A stretch of 10,922 bases of DNA from GCA-2719315 sp964448645 (GCA_964448645.1 CAYUZY010000065.1:1-10922); one strand, 5' to 3'; counted from the first letter of the stretch, positions 1-7,569 are shown. The notes: generated by a model not told the origin, from the sequence alone. A program made the numbers and translations.

Positions 1-421
1 AGATAGTGCTTTAACTTCACTTACCACATCTGTTTGTATTGATTTCTTAGAAATTAATAAGAAAAATAAATCAAAACAAATCTCTTTGAGAAAACAAACT
101 CATATTTTACTTAGCTTCTTATTGGTAGTTGTAGTTATACTTTTTAAGTATATTTTAGACAGGAATGTTATTGATGGTCTACTTACTGTAGCAGGATATA
201 CTTATGGCCCACTTCTAGGTTTATTCAGTTTTGGAATTTTTACTAATTATAAAATTAATGATAAGTATGTTTGGTACATTTTATTTATTTCTGTTATAAT
301 AACTTCAGTAATTGGAAATATAAATTCTGATTTATTTTATGGATATGAAATAGGTTATGAATTACTTCCAATAAATGGATTAATCACTTTCATTGGTTTA
401 ATATTGATTCGTAGAAAGTAA
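1..421 (+). CDS. Sodium:solute symporter (SSF/SLC5 family), C-terminal part, cut by left edge
   Basis: This is the C-terminal 139 residues of an inner-membrane sodium-coupled transporter. The reading frame is open from base 2 to the TAA at 419-421, with no stop before the window edge, so the gene begins outside. A TTG at base 86 could be taken as a start, but the residues before it (beginning DSALTSLTTSVCIDFLE) match the conserved segment in the late transmembrane part of Bacteroidota SSF proteins, so the longer reading is preferred. Four hydrophobic segments follow: HILLSFLLVVVVILFKYIL, the VIDGLLTVAGYTYGPLLGLF region, YILFISVIITSVIGN and the final NGLITFIGLILI, ending in a short basic tail (RRK). 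These fit the last helices of the 13-14 helix SSF fold. The substrate cannot be told from this fragment; sugars, amino acids and vitamins are all possible in the family. Its last 24 bases overlap the end of the convergent CoA-binding gene. Confidence 0.85.
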   Translation, partial: DSALTSLTTSVCIDFLEINKKNKSKQISLRKQTHILLSFLLVVVVILFKYILDRNVIDGLLTVAGYTYGPLLGLFSFGIFTNYKINDKYVWYILFISVIITSVIGNINSDLFYGYEIGYELLPINGLITFIGLILIRRK

Positions 422-760
422 TACTAGTGTACAAGAATTTTCCCAACAAATAGAATTTTTAGTTAATATATCTGCAAAATGAACATTTTCAGTTCCTGGA
501 TTAAAAATTACTCTTTTTGGATTTAATTTTAGAACATAATCATAGTAATTCTCTTGGATCTTTTGAGAAATATATAAAGTTATTGTATGAATAGAATTAA
601 AATTTTGAAAATTTGGATGAATTATAATATCGTTAATTATTCCTTTTTTCTTTCCCAGAGCAAAAACTTTATGATTTTTAATAATTAGCTCTTTAATTAC
701 TCTATAAGAGTATCTTTCTTTTTTTGTTGAAGCTCCAATTACTAATGTATTCTTTGACAT
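398..760 (-). CDS. Small CoA-binding (Rossmann-fold) protein, YccU-like
   Basis: This is a 120-residue single-domain protein of the CoA_binding_2 family, a Rossmann fold related to the CoA-binding domain of succinyl-CoA synthetase. The N-terminal nucleotide-binding loop is TLVIGASTKKERYS (residues 5-18), followed by a helix and the strand KVFALGKKKG (31-40). A second conserved block, RVIFNPGTEN, lies at 83-92, and the usual family ending around a cysteine is seen as SCTLVLLSTNQ (109-119). The start is the ATG at 760. A TTG two codons upstream at 766 is possible but would lie inside fabH. The ATG shares its A with the fabH stop codon (TAATG), so translation is probably coupled. The family is widespread, but its physiological role is not established. 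Pairing with a CoA-thioester enzyme is suggestive only. The 3' end overlaps the symporter gene by 24 bases. Confidence 0.85.
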   Translation of the reverse strand: MSKNTLVIGASTKKERYSYRVIKELIIKNHKVFALGKKKGIINDIIIHPNFQNFNSIHTITLYISQKIQENYYDYVLKLNPKRVIFNPGTENVHFADILTKNSICWENSCTLVLLSTNQY

Positions 761-1767
761 TACCAATTAATCATTACACTCCCCCATGTAAATCCAGCGC
801 CGAAAGCAGCTAAAACTATTTTCTTTTCAGCTAAAACTTTACCCTGTTCCCATGCTTCAGTTAAAGCAATAGGAATAGAAGCAGCTGTTGTATTTCCATA
901 CTTTTGAATATTATTAAATACCTGATCATCATTTAAGCCAAATCTTTTCTGAACAAATTGAGAGATTCTTAGATTAGCTTGGTGAGGAACAAGAAGATCA
1001 ATATCATTAGATTTCCAGCCAGTTGCATTTAAACCTTCGTTAATGACTTCCACAAATCTTGTAACAGCATTTTTAAAAACTAATGGTCCATTCATATTTG
1101 GATAATATGACAAATCTTCAGGATCATTTTCAGATATAATCTCTGGAACCCATCTTCCAGTGTTAGGTCCAATCATAGATAATTCTTCAGCATATTTACC
1201 CTCAGAATGTAAATGAGAAGAAATAATACCTTTAGAATTGTCCTCTGTTCTTGTTAGAACTGCAGCTCCTGCTCCATCTCCAAAAAGCACAGACACATCT
1301 CTTCCTCTTGTAGTTAAATCAATTCCTCCACTATGAAATTCAGATCCAATCACCAAAACATTTTCATACATTCCAGTTTTAATAAACTGATCAGCTGTTG
1401 ATAAACCATACACAAAACCTGAACATTGAGCTCTTATATCTATTGCTGGACAATTTGGAATATCTAAAACTTCTTGTACTAAAACTCCAGAACCTGGCAT
1501 ATAATAATCTGGACTTAAAGTAGCAAAAACAATAAGATCTATTTCTTTAGATTCTATTTTAGCTCTATCTAAAGCAATTTTTTCTGCTTCAATACCCATA
1601 GAATCAGTTGAATTTCCATCACCCTTTTTTATATGTCTTCTCTCTTTAATACCTGTTCTTTCAATTATCCATTCATTAGAAGTGTCCATAATTTTTTCTA
1701 AATCTGCATTTGTAACAATATTTTCAGGTAAATACTTTCCTAATCCTACAATAATTGAGTTGAACAT
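760..1767 (-). CDS. fabH: 3-oxoacyl-ACP synthase III (KAS III, FabH-like)
   Basis: This 335-residue cytoplasmic condensing enzyme joins an acyl-CoA primer to malonyl-ACP to start fatty acid synthesis. The full KAS III triad is visible: Cys115 in RAQCSGFVYG, His262 in VPHQANLRI and Asn292 in KYGNTTAASIP. The N terminus (GLGKYLPENIVTN, then NEWIIERTGI) and the C-terminal glycine-rich AAFGAGFTWG are typical. The Cys-to-His distance is 147 residues against 132 in E. coli FabH, so about 15 residues are added around 185-230; His-to-Asn and Asn-to-end spacings match E. coli. It is not next to plsX or rpmF, the usual partners of the housekeeping fabH, so it may be a paralogue with a different primer preference (inference). 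It starts at the ATG ending at 1767. A TACTTTG sequence on the minus strand (1797-1791) is a possible -7 box. The downstream CoA-binding gene overlaps by one base. Confidence 0.9.
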   Translation of the reverse strand: MFNSIIVGLGKYLPENIVTNADLEKIMDTSNEWIIERTGIKERRHIKKGDGNSTDSMGIEAEKIALDRAKIESKEIDLIVFATLSPDYYMPGSGVLVQEVLDIPNCPAIDIRAQCSGFVYGLSTADQFIKTGMYENVLVIGSEFHSGGIDLTTRGRDVSVLFGDGAGAAVLTRTEDNSKGIISSHLHSEGKYAEELSMIGPNTGRWVPEIISENDPEDLSYYPNMNGPLVFKNAVTRFVEVINEGLNATGWKSNDIDLLVPHQANLRISQFVQKRFGLNDDQVFNNIQKYGNTTAASIPIALTEAWEQGKVLAEKKIVLAAFGAGFTWGSVMINW

Positions 1768-1819
1768 AACTGTTTATTTTTATGAGGGAACAAAGTATGA
1801 AAATATAATGAAATTAAAT

Positions 1820-1836
1820 AATGACATCTTGTCATT
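1820..1836. promoter_or_regulatory. Inverted repeat between fabH and htpG, candidate operator
   Basis: A perfect 7-3-7 inverted repeat, AATGACA-TCT-TGTCATT, lies in the 118-bp divergent region between fabH and htpG. It overlaps the TTG (1829-1831) of the proposed htpG promoter, where a bound protein could block RNA polymerase. The symmetry is read directly from the sequence; the operator role is inference, and the regulator is unknown. Confidence 0.5.
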
Positions 1837-1861
1837 TTGCATTTATTGGTACTTTTTTTGA
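1829..1861 (+). promoter_or_regulatory. Candidate htpG promoter, Bacteroidota type
   Basis: A TTG at 1829-1831 is followed after 18 bases by TACTTTTT at 1850-1857, which matches seven of eight positions of the Bacteroidota primary sigma factor -7 consensus TAnnTTTG; a G follows after a longer T run. Transcription would start around 1863, leaving a leader of about 20 bases before the htpG ATG. The prediction rests on motif and spacing only. Confidence 0.45.
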
Positions 1862-1885
1862 TATTTAATATTTAAAATTTAAAAA

Positions 1886-3766
1886 ATGGCAAAAGGAAAA
1901 ATAAATGTTGCAGTTGAAAATATATTTCCACTGATAAAGAAATTCTTATATAGTGATCATGAAATATTTTTAAGAGAATTAATCTCCAACGCAACAGATG
2001 CTACTACTAAACTCAACCATTTAGGTAGTATAGGAGAAATAAAAGGTGATTTAGGTGATAAGCAAATTGAAATCAAAATTGATAATTCTAAAAAAACTCT
2101 TCATGTGATTGACAAAGGAATAGGAATGACTAAAGATGAAGTAAAAAAATATATTAATGATGTTGCATTTTCTGGAGCAGAAGAGTTTTTAAACAAGTAC
2201 AAAGAAGGAGAAAAAGATTCTGGAATCATTGGTCATTTTGGTTTAGGGTTTTATTCCGCATTTATGGTTTCAAAAAAGGTTGAAATAATTACAAAATCAT
2301 ATAAAAAAGATAAAGCTGCACACTGGACTTGTGATGGTTCCCCTGAATATACTTTAATTGATTCAAATAAAACTTCAAGAGGAACTGAAGTTATTCTTCA
2401 TATTGATAAAGATTCCAAGGAATTTCTAGATGAAAATAGAATTAAAACTCTACTCTCAAAATACAATAAATTCATGCCTATTGCTATAAAATTTGGGACT
2501 AAAGAAGAAACAATACCTCTGCCAAAAAACGCAAAAAAAGATGCTAAACCTAAAACAAAAACAGTAGACAATATAATTAATAACACTTCTCCAGCATGGA
2601 CTAAAAAACCTACAAGTTTAAAAGAAGATGATTATAAATCCTTTTACAGGGAACTTTATCCTATGCAATTTGAAGAGCCCTTATTTAATATCCATCTAAA
2701 TGTTGACTACCCATTTAACTTAACGGGTATTCTTTATTTTCCTAAGCTAAAGAATGATTTAAATATCCAAAAAGATAAAATTCAATTATATCAAAATCAG
2801 GTTTTTGTTACTGACAATGTAGAAGGAATTGTTCCAGAGTTTCTTACTTTGTTAAGAGGAGTAATTGATTCTCCTGATATACCTTTAAATGTATCGAGAA
2901 GTTACCTTCAAGCAGATAGTGCTGTTAAAAAAATTAGTAATTATATAACAAGAAAAGTTGCTGATAAATTAAGTAGTCTTTTCAAAAAAGACAGAAAAAG
3001 TTTTGAAGAAAAATGGAATGATATCAAAGTTGTTATTGAATATGGAATGTTAAGTGAAGAAAAGTTTTTTGAAAAGGCTGAAAAATTTGCTTTGTATCCT
3101 ACAACTGATGGTAATTACTTAACATATGAAGAATTAGAAAAAAAAGTCAAAAAAAATCAAAATGATAAAGATGATAAACTAATTTTATTATATGCCTCAA
3201 ATCTTGAAGATCAACATAGTTATATCTCCCAAGCAAAAGAAAAGGGTTATACTGTTTTATTATTAGATTCTCCCATAATTGGACATTTAATACAAAAATT
3301 GGAAACTAGTAAAGAGAAAATAAGTTTTGCAAGAGTTGATGGGGATTCAATTGAAAATTTAATTAAAAAAGATGAAACAACAATTTCTAAACTTTCTGAT
3401 AAAGAAAAAGAAAAATTAAAGCCTTTTATAGAAAATGTTGTAGAAAAAGAAAAATATACTGTTCAATTAGAATCGTTAGATAGTGCTCAAAATCCATTTG
3501 TTATAACTCAGCCAGAATTTATGAGAAGAATGAAAGAAATGCAACAAGTCGGTGGAAATAATATGATGGGATCTATGCCTGATATGTTTAATATAATTGT
3601 TAATACAAATCACGAATTAATTAGTACCATTTTAAATACAAAAACATCAAATAAGCGAGATAGACTTATCAAACAAGGAATTGACCTTGCTAAGTTATCT
3701 CAAAATCTTCTTAAAGGTGAGGATCTTACTTCTTTTATAAAAAGAAGTGTAGAGTTAATAAAATAA
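1886..3766 (+). CDS. htpG: Molecular chaperone HtpG (bacterial Hsp90)
   Basis: This 626-residue cytosolic ATP-dependent chaperone works as a dimer and helps client proteins mature or refold. It is close in length to E. coli HtpG (624). The GHKL ATPase domain is complete: Glu31 and Asn35 in LRELISNATDA, DKGIGM at 76-81, the lid/glycine motif GHFGLGFYSAFM at 116-127, and GTEVILH near 166. The middle domain carries LNVSRSYLQ with the conserved arginine that contacts ATP. The C-terminal dimerisation domain includes a methionine-rich stretch (MRRMKEMQQVGGNNMMGSM), usual for bacterial forms, and there is no eukaryotic MEEVD tail. A lysine-rich linker (PLPKNAKKDAKPKTKT) joins the first two domains. 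The ATG at 1886 gives the expected N terminus, MAKGKINVAVENIFPL. The gene is monocistronic, with a convergent neighbour 22 bases beyond its stop. Confidence 0.97.
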   Translation: MAKGKINVAVENIFPLIKKFLYSDHEIFLRELISNATDATTKLNHLGSIGEIKGDLGDKQIEIKIDNSKKTLHVIDKGIGMTKDEVKKYINDVAFSGAEEFLNKYKEGEKDSGIIGHFGLGFYSAFMVSKKVEIITKSYKKDKAAHWTCDGSPEYTLIDSNKTSRGTEVILHIDKDSKEFLDENRIKTLLSKYNKFMPIAIKFGTKEETIPLPKNAKKDAKPKTKTVDNIINNTSPAWTKKPTSLKEDDYKSFYRELYPMQFEEPLFNIHLNVDYPFNLTGILYFPKLKNDLNIQKDKIQLYQNQVFVTDNVEGIVPEFLTLLRGVIDSPDIPLNVSRSYLQADSAVKKISNYITRKVADKLSSLFKKDRKSFEEKWNDIKVVIEYGMLSEEKFFEKAEKFALYPTTDGNYLTYEELEKKVKKNQNDKDDKLILLYASNLEDQHSYISQAKEKGYTVLLLDSPIIGHLIQKLETSKEKISFARVDGDSIENLIKKDETTISKLSDKEKEKLKPFIENVVEKEKYTVQLESLDSAQNPFVITQPEFMRRMKEMQQVGGNNMMGSMPDMFNIIVNTNHELISTILNTKTSNKRDRLIKQGIDLAKLSQNLLKGEDLTSFIKRSVELIK

Positions 3767-3788
3767 AATATATTGTTTTATAATAAAA

Positions 3789-4571
3789 TTATATATTAAA
3801 AATATCGTCTAAAACTGAAGCTAATCGAATTCCTCCTTTTAGAAGTCTTAATTTAACTATTTCAAGGTATTTATATTTATGTGGAAACCCTAAATTAGTT
3901 CCTGTCTTAGCATCCTGATATATTAATTTGGCAATGTTTTGAGACTCTTTTACCCAAATATTTATTGAGTCACTTTTAATTACATTTATCTCTTTTAAAC
4001 TTAAAATATCTAAATCATTTGATAATTCAGTATAACTCATTTGGTGAGAATCAATAATTTGACTATCCCATACTCTATGAAGATTAGTCACTTTTCCAAA
4101 CCATTTGACTTTTATGTTATTTCCTCCTCTATCCTCTAATCTTCCTATATGTAATGGCTGGTGAATATCACCAACAAAATGAACTAAAAGTTTTAAATAA
4201 AATATTTTTTCTTTTTTAGGTTGATTATTATCCTTTAATATATTAACACAATAATTAATTGCCTGCACAACATCACCTTTTTTATTTAAAATAATGTCTT
4301 TATAATTATCATTTAATTTCATATTTAAATAATGCCAAGGTTTGTATTTATCAAAATTTTCATCAGATTTAATATAATCAGCATAATTAGAAATACTTGC
4401 TAAAGACTTACCATTAAGAAGTTTATTAATAGAATCTCTAGTATTATCTGTAATATATTCCTGAGCAATCTGAGCTACAACTCTATGACCAGTTTGACCC
4501 CATGCATTGAAAACTAAATCATTAAAATAAATAATTAAAGGAATTAAACTAGTTACCAATTTAATTGTCAT
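3789..4571 (-). CDS. Secreted S1/P1-type zinc nuclease
   Basis: This is a 260-residue phosphodiesterase of the S1/P1 nuclease family (zinc phospholipase C fold), which cleaves single-stranded DNA and RNA using three zinc ions. All nine expected ligands can be placed at P1-like spacing: Trp24 and His29 (WGQTGH), Asp65, His80 (PWHYLN), His131, Asp135 and His141 (HFVGDIHQPLH), and His165 and Asp169 (LHRVWD). The ATG ending at 4571 is chosen as the start. It gives a hydrophobic signal peptide (TIKLVTSLIPLIIYF) with cleavage after FNA, so the mature protein would begin with Trp, whose free amino group is a zinc ligand in this family. A GTG at 4610 is in frame but lies inside the promoter palindrome. 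The product is probably periplasmic or exported and could serve nucleic-acid degradation or phosphate scavenging (inference). It is divergent from the DUF5916 gene. Confidence 0.93.
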   Translation of the reverse strand: MTIKLVTSLIPLIIYFNDLVFNAWGQTGHRVVAQIAQEYITDNTRDSINKLLNGKSLASISNYADYIKSDENFDKYKPWHYLNMKLNDNYKDIILNKKGDVVQAINYCVNILKDNNQPKKEKIFYLKLLVHFVGDIHQPLHIGRLEDRGGNNIKVKWFGKVTNLHRVWDSQIIDSHQMSYTELSNDLDILSLKEINVIKSDSINIWVKESQNIAKLIYQDAKTGTNLGFPHKYKYLEIVKLRLLKGGIRLASVLDDIFNI

Positions 4572-4587
4572 ATAAAAAAATTTAAGT

Positions 4588-4609
4588 TGCAAATTTATAT
4601 AAATTTGCA
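4588..4609. promoter_or_regulatory. 22-bp perfect palindrome with two back-to-back -7 boxes
   Basis: The sequence TGCAAATTTAT is followed directly by its reverse complement. Each half contains an exact TAnnTTTG match followed by C: TAAATTTG at 4600-4607 on the plus strand and at 4597-4590 on the minus strand. The plus box lies 25 bases before the DUF5916 ATG, and the minus box 18 bases before the nuclease ATG. A -33 TTG at normal spacing is missing on both strands, so an activator may be needed or the palindrome may itself be a protein-binding site. Confidence 0.55.
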
Positions 4610-4632
4610 CTTGATTTTACTTTATTTATTTA

Positions 4633-6834
4633 ATGAAATTTTATAATCAAAAAATTATTTTTATTCTCTTATTATACTTCTCATTTTCAACAATAGTTAA
4701 TGCTCAAAAAGAAGTTACTGCATCGTTTACAGATAAAAATATAATTATTGACGGAAAAGAGGATGATGAAGCTTGGAAAATAGCAGAGTATAAATCCTCT
4801 TTTTGGCAATGGAGACCTTCCGATTCTATTTTAGCAAAAACTCAAACCAAATTTAAAATTTTAATGGATGAAGGAAATCTATACTTTTTAGTTAAAGCTT
4901 ATACAGATGGTAATAAATTTTTAATCCCTTCTCTAAAAAGAGATTTTAATTGGAATAGTGATTACATAAATATTTTATTAGACACATTTAACGATGCAAC
5001 AAATGCTTTTACTTTTTCATCTAACCCCTATGGTGTTCAATCTGAAGGGTTAATTTCAGGGGGAAATACTGACTGGAGATCTGATAGAAATTATTCTTGG
5101 GATACTATATGGGAAGTGGAAAGTGAAATTTATAAAGATTATTTTATAACTGAATTTAAAATTCCTTTTAAATCATTGTACTATGAGAAAAACTCAAATA
5201 AATGGAGATTAAATATTTATAGAAGAAATACAGAAGGAAATGAACACTCCTCATGGATAAAAACTCCTCAGAATTTAATAATAGGAAATCTTGCTTATAT
5301 GGGAGATTTAAATTTTGAAAAAACATTAAAAAATTCTAAGAAACCTTTCTCTTTTATCCCTTATTTTAATGGTTTAACCTCTAAAAATAATGTTGAAAAT
5401 TTATCTAATAAATCTTTACTTTATGGCGCAGATATTAAAATTCCTATTGGAAATTCAATAAATCTAGATTTGACCTTTAACCCTGATTTTTCTCAAGTAG
5501 AAGTTGATGATCAAATAGTAAATCTAACAAGATTTGAAATTTCTCTTCCAGAAAAAAGACAATTTTTTACTGAAAATAGTGATCTTTTCACTGATTTTGG
5601 TGATTCAAGAGATGGTCTTCCCTTTTTTTCAAGAAGAATTGGAGTTGCTAAAGATATTGAAGGGAATACAATTGAAAATAGAATTACTTCAGGAATGAGG
5701 TTAAGCGGAAAATTAAATAAAAATTTAAGGATTGGTTTTTTAAATATGATTACTGAAGCAGACACCAAAAACATTATTCCTTCCAATTTAAATTCTTTAA
5801 TTACTTTAAGACAAAAAGTCTTTAATAGGTCTAGTATAAGTTTATTTTTTATTGATAGAAGAACAAGTAAAGATTATGATTTTATAAATCAAAAAGAAAA
5901 AGCAAATAGTGTTTTAGGTCTTGAATATAATTTAGCTTCAAAAGATAGTAAATGGACGGGAAGAACCTTTGTTCATAAATCATATAAATCTGATGAAAAT
6001 AAAGATATTAGTACTGGTTTTTCTATCAATAAAAATACTCTAAAAAGTAGTTTTGGATTTAAATCTATATATACAGGTGAAGACTTTCAATCTGATTTAG
6101 GATACTACCGAAGAACAGGTTTTGTGAAAATTCGACCAAATTATAAATACAATATATACCCTAAAAGCAAAAAAATATTAAAATATGAACTTGAACAATC
6201 TTACACCGTTGTCTATAAACCAGAAAATGACTTTTTAATAACAGACAAAGTCCACAGAAGTATATTTGAAATAAGTTATCTCAATCAAAGTAATTTGCAA
6301 TTTGAAATTCAAAATTGGTATCAGTATTTAGAAGATTCATTTGACCCTACCAGATCTAGTGGAGTTCCATTACCTGCAAATCAGAGTTTTAAATATACAG
6401 ACTATGAAATTTCTTATAGGTCTGATGGAAGAAAATTATTAAGTTTTAACAATAAAGTTTCCTATGGTAGTTTTTATAATGGAACTAAATTTTCAATAAA
6501 CAATCAACTTAGCTGGAGAAAACAACCATATTTTAAATTTAGCCTAAAATTAGATTATAATAAAATAAATCTCCCTAAGCCTTATTCAGATGGTGAATTA
6601 TGGCTAGTGAGTCCTAAATTTGATTTTACATTTACAAAGAAATTTTTTTGGACTTCATATATACAATTTAATTCTCAAAATGATAACTTTGGTATAAATT
6701 CAAGAATTCAATGGAGATTTGCACCTTTATCTGATTTATTTTTAGTGTATAACGATAACTATTTGGCTGAAAATGACTTTATTCCAAGATATAGAAGTTT
6801 TAATATTAAATTAACTTATTGGTTAAACCTTTAA
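4633..6834 (+). CDS. CBM9-like/DUF5916 outer-membrane protein
   Basis: This 733-residue exported protein has a signal peptide (hydrophobic core IIFILLLYFSFS, likely cleavage after VNA at residue 24). A carbohydrate-binding family 9-like domain follows at about 30-215, recognisable from IIIDGKEDDEAWKIA and a tryptophan-rich strand set. The rest, about 230-733, matches DUF5916. The diagnostic block is at 277-312 and includes LTFNPDFSQVEVD, VNLTRFE and PEKRQFF. The C-terminal half alternates polar and aromatic residues and ends in a strand with aromatics near the terminus (NIKLTYWLNL), consistent with an outer-membrane beta-barrel, though a solvent-exposed beta protein is not excluded. The family is common in Bacteroidota and has no settled function; sugar or polymer binding at the surface is plausible. 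The next gene begins three bases after its stop, so the two probably form an operon. Confidence 0.88.
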   Translation: MKFYNQKIIFILLLYFSFSTIVNAQKEVTASFTDKNIIIDGKEDDEAWKIAEYKSSFWQWRPSDSILAKTQTKFKILMDEGNLYFLVKAYTDGNKFLIPSLKRDFNWNSDYINILLDTFNDATNAFTFSSNPYGVQSEGLISGGNTDWRSDRNYSWDTIWEVESEIYKDYFITEFKIPFKSLYYEKNSNKWRLNIYRRNTEGNEHSSWIKTPQNLIIGNLAYMGDLNFEKTLKNSKKPFSFIPYFNGLTSKNNVENLSNKSLLYGADIKIPIGNSINLDLTFNPDFSQVEVDDQIVNLTRFEISLPEKRQFFTENSDLFTDFGDSRDGLPFFSRRIGVAKDIEGNTIENRITSGMRLSGKLNKNLRIGFLNMITEADTKNIIPSNLNSLITLRQKVFNRSSISLFFIDRRTSKDYDFINQKEKANSVLGLEYNLASKDSKWTGRTFVHKSYKSDENKDISTGFSINKNTLKSSFGFKSIYTGEDFQSDLGYYRRTGFVKIRPNYKYNIYPKSKKILKYELEQSYTVVYKPENDFLITDKVHRSIFEISYLNQSNLQFEIQNWYQYLEDSFDPTRSSGVPLPANQSFKYTDYEISYRSDGRKLLSFNNKVSYGSFYNGTKFSINNQLSWRKQPYFKFSLKLDYNKINLPKPYSDGELWLVSPKFDFTFTKKFFWTSYIQFNSQNDNFGINSRIQWRFAPLSDLFLVYNDNYLAENDFIPRYRSFNIKLTYWLNL

Positions 6835-6837
6835 ATT

Positions 6838-7569
6838 ATGATCAAATCAATCTACAATTTTCTTTTATTTCTAAGTATAATATTATTATTTTTTTCATGT
6901 CAAAATAACACTAAGATTGAAGCAAATACAATGAAAATTATTGGTAATATAGAAGGTTTAAGAAAAGGAGATGTCTTCCTTCAAAAAGTTGATAATAAAT
7001 TAATTATTAATGTTGATTCTGTTAAAATTAAAGGTGACTCTAAATTTATTCTTAGTTCTAAAATTGATAGTCCAGAAATTTTTTATTTATATCTAAAAAA
7101 AGAAGATGGAGATACTTTAAATGATCGGCTTTTATTTTTTGGAGAAAAAGGTGAAATTAAAATTAATACAATCTTAAAAACTTTTGAAAGTAGCGCCTCT
7201 ATTGAAGGTTCTAAAAACAATGATCTTCTTAAAGAGTATTATAGTTTCAATAGAAAATTTAACGATCAAAATTTAAGTTTACTTAAAAAGTTTCATGAAT
7301 CAAAAAAAGACGAAAATCAAAATAAAGCAGACTCCATTGAAAAGAAAATTGATAATCTAATCAGAAGAAGGTATTTATATAGTCTAAATTTTGCTTCAAT
7401 AAATTATGATAAGGAAATTGCTCCTTATATTGCCCTTACAGAAGTTAATGATGCTAACCTTAAACTCTTAGATACTCTGTTATCTAAAATGAGCTCAAGA
7501 GTTCTTTCTGGAAAATATGGAAAACAATTTAAAGAGTTTTTAAAGGAAAGGCATAAGAATGAAGATTAA
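6838..7569 (+). CDS. DUF4369 lipoprotein without a thioredoxin domain
   Basis: This 243-residue lipoprotein has the signal segment FLLFLSIILLFFSC, with Cys21 as the predicted lipidated residue; the charged residues after it give no firm sorting prediction. Residues 33-125 match DUF4369, a beta-rich domain usually found before a TlpA/AhpC-type thioredoxin domain in Bacteroidota disulfide-exchange proteins. The remaining part is helical and highly charged, with the recognisable APYIALTEVNDANLKLLD at 195-212. The protein stops at KEFLKERHKNED, about where a thioredoxin domain would begin in longer relatives, and no CxxC motif is present; Cys21 is the only cysteine. The next gene on the opposite strand starts immediately, so there is no split remnant downstream. 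Shorter DUF4369-only proteins are known, so this is probably not a broken gene. It is likely cotranscribed with the DUF5916 gene. Confidence 0.78.
   Translation: MIKSIYNFLLFLSIILLFFSCQNNTKIEANTMKIIGNIEGLRKGDVFLQKVDNKLIINVDSVKIKGDSKFILSSKIDSPEIFYLYLKKEDGDTLNDRLLFFGEKGEIKINTILKTFESSASIEGSKNNDLLKEYYSFNRKFNDQNLSLLKKFHESKKDENQNKADSIEKKIDNLIRRRYLYSLNFASINYDKEIAPYIALTEVNDANLKLLDTLLSKMSSRVLSGKYGKQFKEFLKERHKNED

Noticed and set aside
86..421. Stand-alone 111-residue membrane protein starting at TTG 86
   Set aside because: The frame is open to the left edge, and the upstream residues match the symporter family, so it is a fragment of a larger protein.
2398..2586. Minus-strand ORF of 62 codons within htpG
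   Set aside because: It lies wholly inside htpG, which has an intact, well-conserved frame; the product has no recognisable domain.
3767..3790. Possible bidirectional terminator between htpG and the nuclease (TTTTAT-A-ATAAAA)
   Set aside because: The repeat is purely A and T with a one-base loop, so it cannot form a stable hairpin; such repeats are expected by chance at this base composition.
4572..4610. N-terminal extension of the S1/P1 nuclease from GTG at 4610
   Set aside because: The extension would be encoded by the promoter palindrome, and it puts 13 residues in front of a good signal peptide that begins at the ATG at 4571.
5511..5786. Minus-strand ORF of 91 codons within the DUF5916 gene
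   Set aside because: It is antisense to the conserved PEKRQFF region of DUF5916, and its product is unlike any family I know.
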